A stretch of 39,552 nt of DNA from Burkholderiales bacterium (lineage in GTDB: Bacteria > Pseudomonadota > Gammaproteobacteria > Burkholderiales > Burkholderiaceae_C), in NCBI GenBank assembly GCA_947453625.1, contig CANGHK010000049.1, positions 1 to 39,552 of the forward strand, read 5' to 3'. Of this stretch, positions 12,564 through 21,612 are shown in pieces (within the stretch, counting starts at the first letter, position 1; each line of letters starts with the position of its first letter). The translations under genes were made by a program, and so were the position numbers. Below the pieces are notes generated by a model that saw nothing but the letters and a program-made list of their open reading frames with translations, was not told the origin of the DNA and searched no databases.

Positions 12564-12639
12564 GCTTTGGCCGGCAAAGCTGGCCCTTGTCCTTCACACT
12601 GGAACCCCCTCCTGGAGGGGGCCGGGGGGAGCCCGACAT

Positions 12640-13377
12640 TCATCCCATATGCAATCCGCCGTTGCACGAAAAGTCGGCGCCGGTCGTGAAACCCGAGTCA
12701 TCGCCGGCCAGCCAGGCGCAGATCGAGCCGATCTCGTCGGGCGTGCCCAGGCGCTTGACCGGGATCGTCGAGATGATCTTCTCCAGCACTTCGGGCTTGA
12801 TCGCGCGGACCATGTCGGTGCCGATATAGCCCGGGCTGACGGTGTTGACCGTCACGCCCTTGGCCGCCATCTCCTGCGCCAGCGCCATCGTGAAGCCGTG
12901 CATGCCGGCCTTGGCCGCCGAGTAGTTGGTCTGGCCCGACTGGCCCTTCTCGCCGTTGACCGAACTGATCTGGATGATGCGGCCCCAGCCCTTTTCCACC
13001 ATGCCCGGCACCACTTGCTTGGTGACGTTGAACATGCTGTTCAGGTTGGTGTCGATCACCGCCTTCCAGTCCTCGGGCGTCATCTTCAGGAACATGCGGT
13101 CGCGCGTGATGCCGGCGTTGTTGACCAACACGTCGATCGTGCCATGCTCGGCAACCGCCTTGGCAAATGCCTCGACCGTCGAGTCCCAGTCGGCCACGTT
13201 GCCGACCGAGGCGTGGAAGTCGTAACCCACCGCCTTCTGCTCGTCCAGCCACTTGACGAAGTCACGGCTGGGGCCGCAACCGGCGATGACCTTGAAACCC
13301 TGCTTGTGCAGGCGCTGGCAGATGGCGGTACCGATGCCGCCCATGCCACCGGTGACGTACGCGACTTTTTGGCTCAT
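12640..13377 (-). CDS. phaB: Acetoacetyl-CoA reductase (NADPH)
   Basis: 245-residue short-chain dehydrogenase that reduces acetoacetyl-CoA to (R)-3-hydroxybutyryl-CoA for polyhydroxybutyrate synthesis. The Rossmann motif TGGMGGIG starts at residue 9, NNAG is at 86-89, and the catalytic set Ser139, Tyr152, Lys156 lies in ISSVNGEKGQSGQTNYSAAK (split). GCGPSRDFVKW after strand 2 matches PhaB-type reductases rather than FabG. The frame continues upstream to 13467, but ATG 13377 is preferred: it has GGAGCAAGAGAC just upstream and begins the conserved MSQKVAYVTGG. It is last in the phaCAB operon, 207 bp after phaA. Confidence 0.96.
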   Translation of the reverse strand: MSQKVAYVTGGMGGIGTAICQRLHKQGFKVIAGCGPSRDFVKWLDEQKAVGYDFHASVGNVADWDSTVEAFAKAVAEHGTIDVLVNNAGITRDRMFLKMTPEDWKAVIDTNLNSMFNVTKQVVPGMVEKGWGRIIQISSVNGEKGQSGQTNYSAAKAGMHGFTMALAQEMAAKGVTVNTVSPGYIGTDMVRAIKPEVLEKIISTIPVKRLGTPDEIGSICAWLAGDDSGFTTGADFSCNGGLHMG

Positions 13378-13477
13378 GTCTCTTGCTCCTTGGATGTTGG
13401 GGAATATTGGGAATGGGGCTGACCCATGACAGGCCTGCAGGGTCGCTGCAAGCGGCAGCCGGGTCAACCGGGTTCGC

Positions 13478-13495
13478 CCTGCCCGCGCGGGCAGG
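13478..13495. repeat. Perfect 18-bp palindrome in the phaA-phaB gap
   Basis: CCTGCCCGC at 13478-13486 is followed directly by its reverse complement at 13487-13495. It lies in the 207-bp gap between phaA (stop at 13585) and phaB (start at 13377). On the transcribed strand a run of T (complement of A at 13501-13507) comes before, not after, the hairpin, so it is not a standard intrinsic terminator for phaA. It could be an mRNA-stabilising or processing hairpin that sets the phaA/phaB ratio, or a protein site. Nothing else obvious lies in the gap except short GACT repeats near 13520. Confidence 0.55.
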
Positions 13496-13584
13496 ACTTG
13501 AAAAAAATCAATTTCGGGCTGACTGACTCACTGGCCGACTTGCCCATTGGCCGGTTGGCAGACCCGGCCCTGGCTGAAACCGGA

Positions 13585-14766
<1,182 letters not shown>

Positions 14767-14804
14767 GGTTGTCTCCAGAGGGGATGAAAAAGGATGATGA
14801 AGGC

Positions 14805-16517
14805 TCAGGCCTTCTGCTTCACATAGCGGCCAGGCGCGGGCTCGATGACCTTGTAGGTCCGGTTGCCATAGGCCTTGGGCGCGGCCACCTGCTTGCCGGC
14901 ATGCCGGGCCAGCCAGCCGGCCCAGACCGGCCACCAGCTGCCGGGCTGCTCGGTGGCGGTCTTGAACCAGTCGTCGGCCGTGGCCGGCAACTGGCTGTTG
15001 ATCCAGTGGCTGCGCTTGTTCTTGCTCGCCGGGTTGATGACGCCAGCGATATGGCCGGACGCGCCGAGCACGAAGGTCTTGTCGCGGGCGCCCGTCAGCA
15101 CGCCGGTCGATGCATACGCCGCGGGCCAGGGCACGATGTGGTCCTCGCGCGAGCCGTAGATGAACACCGGGCAGGTGATGGATGACAGGTCCAGCGACTC
15201 GCCGCAGACCGTCAGTGCGCCCGGCGCCTTCAGCGTGTTGTCGAGGTAGGTGTGGCGCAAGTACCAACAGAACATCGCGCCCGGCAGGTTGGTCGAGTCG
15301 CCGTTCCAGTACAGCAGGTCGAAGGGCGGCGGGGCCTCACCCTTCAGGTAGTTGCCGACGACATAGTTCCAGACCAGGTCGTTGGGCCGCAGAAAGCTGA
15401 AGGTCGTGGCGAGTTCCTTGCCCTTGAGCAGGCCGGGACCCTTGGGCGCTTCGACGCCTATCGTCCTCTCACGCTGCTTGACCGCAGCCTCGTCGATGAA
15501 TACGTCGAGGATGCCGGTGTCCTGGAAGTCGAGCAAGGTGGTCAGCAGCGTCATCGACGCCGCCGGCGTCTGGCCGCGCGCGGCCAGCACCGCGAGCGCG
15601 GTCGACAGGATGGTGCCGCCGACGCAGAAGCCCAGCGTGTCTATCGTGGTCGCGCCGCTGATCGCCTGCACCACCTCGATGGCCTTGAGCGGGCCTTGCT
15701 CGATGTAGTCGTCCCAGGTGGTGGCGGCCAGGCTCTCGTCCGGGTTGCGCCAGCTGACGACGAAGACCCGGTGTCCTTGCTCGACGGTGTAGCGGATCAC
15801 CGAGTTCTCGGGCTGGAGGTCGAGGATGTAGTACTTGTTGATGCAGGGCGGCACGAACAGCATCGGCCGCTCGAACACCTTGGCCGTCAGCGGCTTGTAT
15901 TCGATCAACTGAAACAAATCGTTCTCGAACACCACCGCACCCTCGCTGGTGGCGACGTTGCGGCCGACCTCGAACACGCTCTCATCGGTCTGCGACATGT
16001 GGCCCTGCTCGATGTCCTTCCACAGCAGTTGCATGCCTTGGGTGAGGCTCTCGCCTCGCGTGGCCACCGCCTTGGCCAGCGCCTCGGGGTTGGTGGCCAG
16101 AAAGTTGGCCGGGCTGGCCGCGTCCACCCACTGCTGCACTGCGAAGCGGATGCGGGCCTTGGTCTTGGCGTCGCCCTGCACGCTCTCGGCCATCTGCATC
16201 AGCGTGCGGGCGTTGAGCAGATAGGCCTGCGCGGCCAGCGCGGCGGTCGGGTTCTGACCCCAGGCCTCGGCCGAGAAACGCTTGTCGCCCACCGGCGCCA
16301 GCCCCTTGCCGTCCTTCTGGAAGCCGGCCAGCGCGTTGTTCCACATCGAGGTGGCCTGGGTCAGGTACTCTGACTGCAGTCGCGACAGCGCGTCCATCGG
16401 CAGGCTCAGGCTCGAAAGGGTCTTGACCATGTCGCCCACGGTCGATCCGACGGCCTGGACGTTGGCGTTCATGCTCGGGCTGGTGTCTGCCGGTGTGGGC
16501 GGCGTTTTTTTCGTCAT
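14805..16517 (-). CDS. phaC: Class I poly(R)-hydroxyalkanoate synthase
   Basis: 570-residue polymerase that joins (R)-3-hydroxyacyl-CoA units into storage polyester on the granule surface. An N-terminal PhaC_N domain is followed by an alpha/beta hydrolase fold with the lipase-like box GFCVGG (nucleophile Cys298), the catalytic Asp in [11 protein letters not shown] and the catalytic His in [12 protein letters not shown]. It has the length and features of class I enzymes that work without PhaE or PhaR subunits. ATG 16517 is preferred over ATG 16538 because ACGGAG lies about 8 nt before it and MTKKTPP follows. The first 25 residues are Thr/Pro rich and probably disordered. It leads the phaC-phaA-phaB operon. 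Confidence 0.97.
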   Translation of the reverse strand: MTKKTPPTPADTSPSMNANVQAVGSTVGDMVKTLSSLSLPMDALSRLQSEYLTQATSMWNNALAGFQKDGKGLAPVGDKRFSAEAWGQNPTAALAAQAYLLNARTLMQMAESVQGDAKTKARIRFAVQQWVDAASPANFLATNPEALAKAVATRGESLTQGMQLLWKDIEQGHMSQTDESVFEVGRNVATSEGAVVFENDLFQLIEYKPLTAKVFERPMLFVPPCINKYYILDLQPENSVIRYTVEQGHRVFVVSWRNPDESLAATTWDDYIEQGPLKAIEVVQAISGATTIDTLGFCVGGTILSTALAVLAARGQTPAASMTLLTTLLDFQDTGILDVFIDEAAVKQRERTIGVEAPKGPGLLKGKELATTFSFLRPNDLVWNYVVGNYLKGEAPPPFDLLYWNGDSTNLPGAMFCWYLRHTYLDNTLKAPGALTVCGESLDLSSITCPVFIYGSREDHIVPWPAAYASTGVLTGARDKTFVLGASGHIAGVINPASKNKRSHWINSQLPATADDWFKTATEQPGSWWPVWAGWLARHAGKQVAAPKAYGNRTYKVIEPAPGRYVKQKA

Positions 16518-16636
16518 GATGGTCTCCGTTGGTGTCACCGGTCCGCCTGGGGACGGTCGGGCAGCGGGCGCATTGGCGCCGGCTTGCAGCTGCCGATGTG
16601 CGATGCTGCGTCAGGACCCAGGTTGTACGGCGATTA

Positions 16637-16688
16637 GCTTACCGCACGATGACTTGAATTTTCAATAAGTGATATTGCTTACCGCAAT
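16637..16688. promoter_or_regulatory. Paired 10-bp repeats in the phaC upstream region
   Basis: GCTTACCGCA occurs twice, at 16637-16646 and 16677-16686, exactly 40 bp apart, in an A/T-rich island unlike its surroundings. The second copy is inside a 15-bp dyad, ATTGC-TTACC-GCAAT (16674-16688); the first retains only the inner GC...GC symmetry. The island lies 120-170 bp upstream of phaC (minus) and directly before the small membrane gene starting at 16694 (plus). Spacing of about four helical turns suits two regulator dimers on one face. PHB regulators such as PhaR bind TGC/GCA-type half-sites in other bacteria, so PhaR is one candidate by inference only. Confidence 0.45.
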
Positions 16689-16693
16689 CTGAA

Positions 16694-16978
16694 ATGCACG
16701 TCGTTGCCCTCGCTTGGATCTTTGTCGTCATCCTGATGGTCGCTGCCGAAGCCAGTTCGACCCAGGGCACGCTGCTCGGCGCGTTCGTCACGCTCTTGCT
16801 CTACGGCGTGCTGCCGCTGACGATCGTCATGTACCTGCTGGGCACGCCCGCCAGACGGCGCGCGCGCCGCCTGCGGGACGCTGCAGGGGCCGAGGCTGAG
16901 GCCGCATCAACGGCGCAAGGCGATGGCAGCGGCCATGCGGCCGGTGCGCCCGTCGCGGCGGAACGAAAAGAACCGTGA
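16694..16978 (+). CDS. Small conserved membrane protein beside phaC
   Basis: 94 residues with two hydrophobic helices (about 3-18, VVALAWIFVVILMVA, and 28-48, LGAFVTLLLYGVLPLTIVMYL), then the basic stretch GTPARRRARR and an Ala/Gly-rich, probably disordered tail. Proteins with the LLLYGVxPLxIVxYLxGTPxRRR pattern are, as I recall, common as short hypotheticals in Burkholderiales. Function unknown. It runs divergently from phaC, and its last 72 bp overlap the end of pgeF on the opposite strand; codons in this overlap serve both genes. No clear ribosome binding site precedes the ATG, so the start is less certain than the frame. Confidence 0.75.
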   Translation: MHVVALAWIFVVILMVAAEASSTQGTLLGAFVTLLLYGVLPLTIVMYLLGTPARRRARRLRDAAGAEAEAASTAQGDGSGHAAGAPVAAERKEP

Positions 16979-17743
16979 GGCGTCGGCCACGGTGCAAAGA
17001 TTGCCGCCGCTGATCTGATGCAGACCCAACGCCCGCAAGCGGCGCCTGGCCAGTTGCGCCAGATCGGCGCGCCAGCGCGGGCTGCCGTCGGGCCGCGGAC
17101 TGGGCCGGAACAACGCGAGGTCGGGCGCCTGAAGGTCGCTGCCGAAGGCCAGCAGCACGTCGGCGCCGACTTCAAATGCCGCTGGCCCGATGCACGGTCC
17201 CAGCCAGGCCAGCAGGCGCTCGGGCGGGCAGCCCGCGGCCTCGCACAGCGCGGCCACGGTGTGGTCGACCACGCCAGCCGCCAGGCCACGCCAACCGGCA
17301 TGCGCCGCTGCCACCGCGCTGCCGTCGGCGCTGCACAACAGCAGCGGCAGGCAGTCGGCCACCAGCACCGCGCAGGCGATGCCGGGCTCGGTGCTGACGC
17401 TGGCGTCGGCCTGCGGCAAGCCCGCGCTCGCCAGCAGGTGGCCAGACCGCAGCCGCAGCACGTCGGCACCATGCACCTGGTCCAGCCAGACCGGCTCGGC
17501 ACCCAACGCTGCAGCGAAGCGGCGCTGGTTCTGCCGCACCGCGTCGGGGTCGTCCACCGCGGCGTTCACCGAGACGCCGCCGAGTTCGGGCGGGCGCAGG
17601 TTGAGGCGGTCGAACGGCGCCTCGCTGACGCCGCCAGCGCGCGTGCTCATCAGCGCCACCACCCCCGGCGGCGCCGGCCAGTCCGGCCGCAGGGCATCGG
17701 GCAGCACAGGGCTTGCGAAGGCCCGCCACCCGTCAGGCGGCAT
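16907..17743 (-). CDS. pgeF: Peptidoglycan editing factor PgeF (YfiH, multicopper polyphenol oxidase/purine nucleosidase family)
   Basis: 278-residue YfiH/PgeF/LACC1-family protein. Members are reported as purine nucleoside phosphorylase/adenosine deaminase enzymes and, in E. coli, as editors that remove L-Ser-containing muropeptide precursors. The zinc site is intact: His91 (LDQVHGADV), Cys131 (VADCLPLLL) and His148 (AAAHAGWRG). GPCIGPAAFEVG, near residues 176-187, is also diagnostic. Its first 11 bp overlap the end of the upstream isomerase gene, so it is likely co-transcribed with it. Its 3' end overlaps the converging small membrane gene by 72 bp. Placement close to phaC is common in Burkholderiales, from memory. 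Confidence 0.94.
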   Translation of the reverse strand: MPPDGWRAFASPVLPDALRPDWPAPPGVVALMSTRAGGVSEAPFDRLNLRPPELGGVSVNAAVDDPDAVRQNQRRFAAALGAEPVWLDQVHGADVLRLRSGHLLASAGLPQADASVSTEPGIACAVLVADCLPLLLCSADGSAVAAAHAGWRGLAAGVVDHTVAALCEAAGCPPERLLAWLGPCIGPAAFEVGADVLLAFGSDLQAPDLALFRPSPRPDGSPRWRADLAQLARRRLRALGLHQISGGNLCTVADASRFFSFRRDGRTGRMAAAIALRR

Positions 17744-18365
17744 CGGGGCAGGACGCAGGCTGGGTCAGCTTGAAAGCGTCTTCGGCCATGCAGGTCTGGT
17801 AGATCCGCATCACGTTCGGCAGTTGCTCGGTGCGGCAGTCGAAGCGCAGCGCGTTGAAGATCTGCGGCACCAGCGTGCAATCGGCCAGCGTCGGCGTCTC
17901 GCCATGGCAGTAGCGCGCGGGCTGCGCCGCGAGCTGGCGCTCGACGACCTCCAGCCCGCTTTCAACCCAATGCCGGTACCAGCGGTTCTTGTCGTCCTCG
18001 CTGAGCTTCAGGTCGCGCGTCAGGTAGCGCAGCACCCGCAGGTTGTTCAGTGGATGGATCTCGCAGGCGATGTCTTGCGCCAGCGCCCGCACCCTTGCCC
18101 GGCCCAGCGCGTCGGCCGGCAACAGCGGCGGCAGCGGGTGGGTCTCCTCGAGGTACTCGATGATGGCCAGCGACTGGGTGACCACCGCGTCACCGTCCTT
18201 GAGCAGCGGCACCAGCCGCGACGACGACACCGAGGCAAAGGGCTCGGCATGCTGCTCGCCCTTGACCAGTTGCACCGGGATGTAGTCGTAGTCCAGGCCC
18301 TTGAGCGCCAGCGCGACGCGCACCCGGTACGAGGCCGAGGATCGAAAGTAGTTGTAGAGCTCCAT
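17733..18365 (-). CDS. maiA: Zeta-class glutathione-dependent isomerase (maleylacetoacetate or maleylpyruvate isomerase)
   Basis: 210-residue zeta-class GST. The glutathione-site motif SSASYRVR is at residues 9-16, followed by the thioredoxin-fold cis-Pro region RLVPLL and QSLAIIEYLE, then DIACEIHPLNNLRVLRYL, typical of the isomerases. It catalyses cis-trans isomerisation of a maleyl intermediate from homogentisate (maleylacetoacetate) or gentisate (maleylpyruvate) cleavage. The next gene upstream is a fumarylpyruvate-hydrolase-like protein, which favours maleylpyruvate, as in NagL of the gentisate pathway. The symbol follows the common family name and does not settle the substrate. It overlaps pgeF by 11 bp. 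Confidence 0.9.
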   Translation of the reverse strand: MELYNYFRSSASYRVRVALALKGLDYDYIPVQLVKGEQHAEPFASVSSSRLVPLLKDGDAVVTQSLAIIEYLEETHPLPPLLPADALGRARVRALAQDIACEIHPLNNLRVLRYLTRDLKLSEDDKNRWYRHWVESGLEVVERQLAAQPARYCHGETPTLADCTLVPQIFNALRFDCRTEQLPNVMRIYQTCMAEDAFKLTQPASCPDAA

Positions 18366-18404
18366 GGCGATACCTCTTTCGGTGACCGGGTCAGGTTGTC
18401 GGTT

Positions 18405-19097
18405 TTACTTGATCCGGACCTGCAGACTGCCCAGGCCGGCGATGCGGCCCTCGATCAGGTCGCCTGCGACCACCGCGCCCACGCCGGCCGGCGTGCCGGT
18501 GAAGATCAGGTCGCCGGGCTGCAGCGTCCAGGCCCGGGACAGGGTCTCGATGGTCTCGGCCACGTTCCAGATCAGCTCGCGCAGATCGCCGGTCTGGCGC
18601 GGCGTGCCGTTGACGCTGAGCGTGATCGCGCCCTCGGTCAGTTCGCCGGTCTGGGCGATGGGGTGCAGCGGGCCTATGGGCGCCGACTCGTCGAAAGCCT
18701 TGCCTATGCACCAGGGCCGGCCCAGCTTCTTCATCTCGTTCTGCAGGTCGCGCCGGGTCATGTCCAGGCCCACCGCATAGCCCCAGATGTGGCGCGCGGC
18801 CTCGGCCGCCGGGATGTCGCGGCCGCCCACGGCTATCGCCACCACCAGCTCGATCTCGTGGTGCAGGTTGGCGGTCAGCGGCGGATAGGCCATCTCGCCG
18901 ACCTGGCCCTCGGCCACCGGCAGCACCGCATCGGCGGGTTTGAGGAAGAAGAACGGCGGTTCGCGGCCGGTGAAGCCCATCTCCTGGGCATGCTCGGCAT
19001 AGTTGCGGCCTACACAGTAGATACGGTGCACCGGAAACAGCCCGCCGCCGGCGACGGGCACGGTGACTGGGGCGGGCGGGGCGATGACGAGGTTCAT
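18405..19097 (-). CDS. Fumarylacetoacetate hydrolase family protein, fumarylpyruvate-hydrolase-like
   Basis: 230-residue single-domain FAH-fold enzyme that should cleave a C-C bond in a fumaryl-keto acid. Metal ligands are present: Glu81 and Glu83 in HHEIELVVAI, and Asp112 in VGLDMTRRD. The signature VHRIYCVGRNYAEHAQEMG (residues about 23-41) and EPPFFFLKPADAV resemble fumarylpyruvate hydrolase (NagK type) more than the two-domain eukaryotic FAH. The C-terminal LIFTGTPAGVGAV loop is conserved. The frame opens at 19196, but ATG 19097 begins the conserved sequence. The isomerase gene follows after 39 bp on the same strand. No ring-cleaving dioxygenase is in the window. Confidence 0.9.
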   Translation of the reverse strand: MNLVIAPPAPVTVPVAGGGLFPVHRIYCVGRNYAEHAQEMGFTGREPPFFFLKPADAVLPVAEGQVGEMAYPPLTANLHHEIELVVAIAVGGRDIPAAEAARHIWGYAVGLDMTRRDLQNEMKKLGRPWCIGKAFDESAPIGPLHPIAQTGELTEGAITLSVNGTPRQTGDLRELIWNVAETIETLSRAWTLQPGDLIFTGTPAGVGAVVAGDLIEGRIAGLGSLQVRIK

Positions 19098-19173
19098 GTC
19101 GGGAGGGGCGGCTAGGGTTGATCGAAGGGTGGTGCAAGATGATGCCACGCAGCCGGCTACACTTTTGCCCACG

Positions 19174-19719
19174 ATGATCGAACTACCCAGAATCAAGCAC
19201 TGCCGTCAATGTGGAACCGCCGTGGACTACCGTGTGCCCGACGACGACAACCGCGAGCGTGCCGTCTGCCCGGCCTGCGCCACCATCCACTACGTCAACC
19301 CGATCAACGTTGTGGGCACCGTGCCGGTCTGGGGCGAGCAGGTGCTGCTGTGCCGGCGCGCGATCGAACCGCGCTACGGCTTCTGGACGCTGCCGGCCGG
19401 CTTCATGGAGATGGGCGAATCGGTGGTCGACGGCGCGTTGCGCGAGACCATAGAGGAGGCCGGCGCCCGGGTCGAGATGCAAGGCCTGTTCACGCTGATG
19501 AACGTGATGCGGGTCGGCCAGGTGCACCTGTTCTACCGTGCCCGGATGCTCGACACCACGCTCGACCCCGGCCCCGAAACACTGGAAGCCAGGCTGTTCC
19601 ACGAGCACGAAATACCCTGGGACGAAATCGCCTTCCGCACCGTGCGCGAGACGCTCAAGCATTTCTTCGATTGCAGGCGCAGCGGAGAGTACCCGCTGCA
19701 CTGCGCCGACATAGGCTGA
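19174..19719 (+). CDS. Nudix hydrolase with N-terminal zinc ribbon
   Basis: 181-residue protein: a zinc ribbon (Cys10, Cys13, Cys32, Cys35 in CRQC...CPAC), then a Nudix domain with the box GFMEMGE...RETIEEAGA at about residues 76-97, matching GX5EX7REUXEEXGU. It hydrolyses a nucleoside diphosphate linked to X. The zinc ribbon recalls NudC-type NADH pyrophosphatases, but the NudC SQPWPFPxS motif after the Nudix box is absent, so the substrate is open. ATG 19174 is chosen because the conserved IKHCRQCG starts just after. The gene diverges from the FAH-like gene across a 76-bp gap and converges on lpdA. Confidence 0.88.
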   Translation: MIELPRIKHCRQCGTAVDYRVPDDDNRERAVCPACATIHYVNPINVVGTVPVWGEQVLLCRRAIEPRYGFWTLPAGFMEMGESVVDGALRETIEEAGARVEMQGLFTLMNVMRVGQVHLFYRARMLDTTLDPGPETLEARLFHEHEIPWDEIAFRTVRETLKHFFDCRRSGEYPLHCADIG

Positions 19720-19770
19720 AGCCCCGGGCTTCAGTTCCGGCCTGCATCTGCAGCGCATGGGCAGGCCGGA
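19716..19770. terminator. Two hairpins between converging Nudix and lpdA genes
   Basis: CTGAAGCC/GGCTTCAG (19716-19734, 8-bp stem, 3-nt loop) overlaps the Nudix stop codon and is followed by TT. TCCGGCCTGC/GCAGGCCGGA (19736-19770, 10-bp stem, 15-nt loop) comes next and ends 5 bp before the lpdA stop. Neither has a long T run, so termination strength is uncertain, but their location between convergent stops fits a shared terminator region. Confidence 0.55.
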
Positions 19771-19775
19771 CCGCC

Positions 19776-21569
19776 TCAGCGGCGCGCAGGCGGCAGGTCG
19801 GTGCAACTGCCATGAGCCACCTCGGCGGCCATGCCTATGCTTTCCCCCAACGTCGGGTGCGGGTGGATGGTCTTGCCGATGTCGACCGCATCGGCGCCCA
19901 TCTCGATGGCCAGCGAGATCTCACCGATCATGTCGCCGGCATGGGTGCCGACGATCCCGCCGCCCAGGATCCGACCGTGGCCGTGCGCCTCGGGGCTGTC
20001 ATCGAACAACAGCTTGGTGAAACCCTCGTCACGGCCGTTGGCGATCGCCCGGCCCGAGGCGGTCCACGGGAACAGACCCTTTTTCACCTGGATGCCGCGC
20101 GCCTTGGCATCGTCCTCGGTCAGGCCGACCCAGGCCACCTCGGGGTCGGTATAGGCCACGCTGGGGATCACGCGGGCGTCGAACTGGGCTAGCCGCAAGC
20201 TTGCGTCGTCCAGTGCTTCACCTGCGGCCACCTCGGCCGCGACATGGGCCTCGTGCACCGCCTTGTGCGCCAGCATGGGCTGGCCGACGACGTCGCCGAT
20301 CGCGAAGATATGCGCCACATTGGTGCGCATCTGCAGGTCGACCGGGATGAAGCCGCGGTCGGTGACCACCACGCCGGCTTTGTCGGCGGCTATCTTCCTG
20401 CCGTTGGGCGTTCGGCCCACCGCCTGCAGCACCAGGTCGTACAGGCCTTCGCTGGTCTGGCCGTCTGCGCCTTCGAACTGCACCAGGATGCCGTCGGCGG
20501 TGGCCTGGGCCCCCACCGTCTTGGTTTTGAGCATGATGCGGTCGAAGCGCGGCGCGTTGATCTTCTGCCATACCTTGACCAGGTCGCGGTCGGCACCGGG
20601 CATCAGGCCGTCCAGCATCTCGACCACGTCCAGCCTGGCGCCCAGGGTGGCGTAGACCGTGCCCATCTCCAGGCCGATGATGCCGCCGCCGACGATCAGC
20701 ATGCGCTTCGGGGTCTGGCGCAACTCCAGCGCGCCGGTCGAGTCGACGATGCGCGGGTCGTCAGGCAGGAAGGGCAGCCGCACCGCCTGCGAACCGGCGG
20801 CGATGATGCACTGCTTGAAGCGGATGGTCTGGGTCTTGCCGGTCTTGGCCTGCGCGTCGCCGTGGGTCTCCTCGACCGTCACATGGTGCGGGTCGGCAAA
20901 GCTGCCATAGCCGCGCACCACGGTGACCTTGCGCATCTTGGCCATCGCCGCCAGCCCGCCGGTCAACTTGGCCACCACCTTGTTCTTGTGGCCCAGCAGC
21001 TTGGGAAGTTGCACCACGGGCGGCGCGAACTCGACCCCCAGGTCGGCGAAATGCTTGACCTCGTCCATCACCGAAGCCACATGCAGCAAGGCCTTGGACG
21101 GGATGCAGCCGACGTTCAGGCAGACGCCGCCCAGCGTCGCGTAGCGCTCGACGATCACCGTCTTCAGACCCAGATCGGCGGCGCGGAAGGCGGCCGAATA
21201 GCCGCCTGGTCCGGCGCCGAGCACCAGCAGGTCGCAGTCGAGGTCGGCGCCGCCAACATAGGTCGACGCCGGCGGCGCGGCGGCCGCCGCCACCGGCGCT
21301 GCAGCGGCTGGGATCGGTGCGACAGCCGCTGCTGCGGCTTCCAGCGTCAGGATCAGCGAGCCCTGGTTGATCTTGTCGCCCAGCGCCAGCTTGATGGCCT
21401 GGACCACACCGGCCGCGCTGGACGGAATCTCCATCGAGGCCTTGTCGGACTCCACCGTGACCAGGCTTTGCTCCACCGCGATGGTGTCGCCCGGCTTGAC
21501 CAGGATCTCGATCACCGCCACGTCCTTGAAGTCCCCGATGTCGGGCACGCTCACATCGATCAACGCCAT
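19776..21569 (-). CDS. lpdA: Dihydrolipoyl dehydrogenase (E3) with N-terminal lipoyl domain
   Basis: 597-residue E3 of the pyruvate dehydrogenase complex, re-oxidising dihydrolipoamide and reducing NAD+. It starts with a full lipoyl domain (Lys43 in ESDKASMEIP), then an Ala/Pro linker (about residues 78-103), then the flavoprotein: FAD motif GAGPGGYSAAFRA from 118, redox-active Cys150 and Cys155 in GGVCLNVGCIPSK, NAD motif GGGIIGLEMG, and the His571-Glu576 pair in HPHPTLGE. The fused lipoyl domain explains the length over the usual 470 or so; it is known in Ralstonia, Neisseria and relatives. It is the last gene of aceE-aceF-lpdA, 43 bp after aceF. Confidence 0.97.
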   Translation of the reverse strand: MALIDVSVPDIGDFKDVAVIEILVKPGDTIAVEQSLVTVESDKASMEIPSSAAGVVQAIKLALGDKINQGSLILTLEAAAAAVAPIPAAAAPVAAAAAPPASTYVGGADLDCDLLVLGAGPGGYSAAFRAADLGLKTVIVERYATLGGVCLNVGCIPSKALLHVASVMDEVKHFADLGVEFAPPVVQLPKLLGHKNKVVAKLTGGLAAMAKMRKVTVVRGYGSFADPHHVTVEETHGDAQAKTGKTQTIRFKQCIIAAGSQAVRLPFLPDDPRIVDSTGALELRQTPKRMLIVGGGIIGLEMGTVYATLGARLDVVEMLDGLMPGADRDLVKVWQKINAPRFDRIMLKTKTVGAQATADGILVQFEGADGQTSEGLYDLVLQAVGRTPNGRKIAADKAGVVVTDRGFIPVDLQMRTNVAHIFAIGDVVGQPMLAHKAVHEAHVAAEVAAGEALDDASLRLAQFDARVIPSVAYTDPEVAWVGLTEDDAKARGIQVKKGLFPWTASGRAIANGRDEGFTKLLFDDSPEAHGHGRILGGGIVGTHAGDMIGEISLAIEMGADAVDIGKTIHPHPTLGESIGMAAEVAHGSCTDLPPARR

Positions 21570-21612
21570 GTTGGTCTCCGAATGTCTTGAGGCTGTTGGG
21601 GCAGGCGCATGG

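Noticed and set aside
12605-12621. The GC-only hairpin CCCCCT/AGGGGG as a mobile repeat element
   Set aside because: A single short copy is seen in this window, and no second copy or flanking duplication supports an element.
14767-15267. Possible fusion of phaC and phaA sequences through an open frame reaching 15267
   Set aside because: phaC is encoded there in another frame with its catalytic triad, and phaA has its own ribosome binding site and normal length from 14766.
20244-21590. A 448-codon frame opposite lpdA
   Set aside because: Low-complexity Gly/Ala/Arg/His product in mirror register to lpdA codons; no start signal and no family resemblance.
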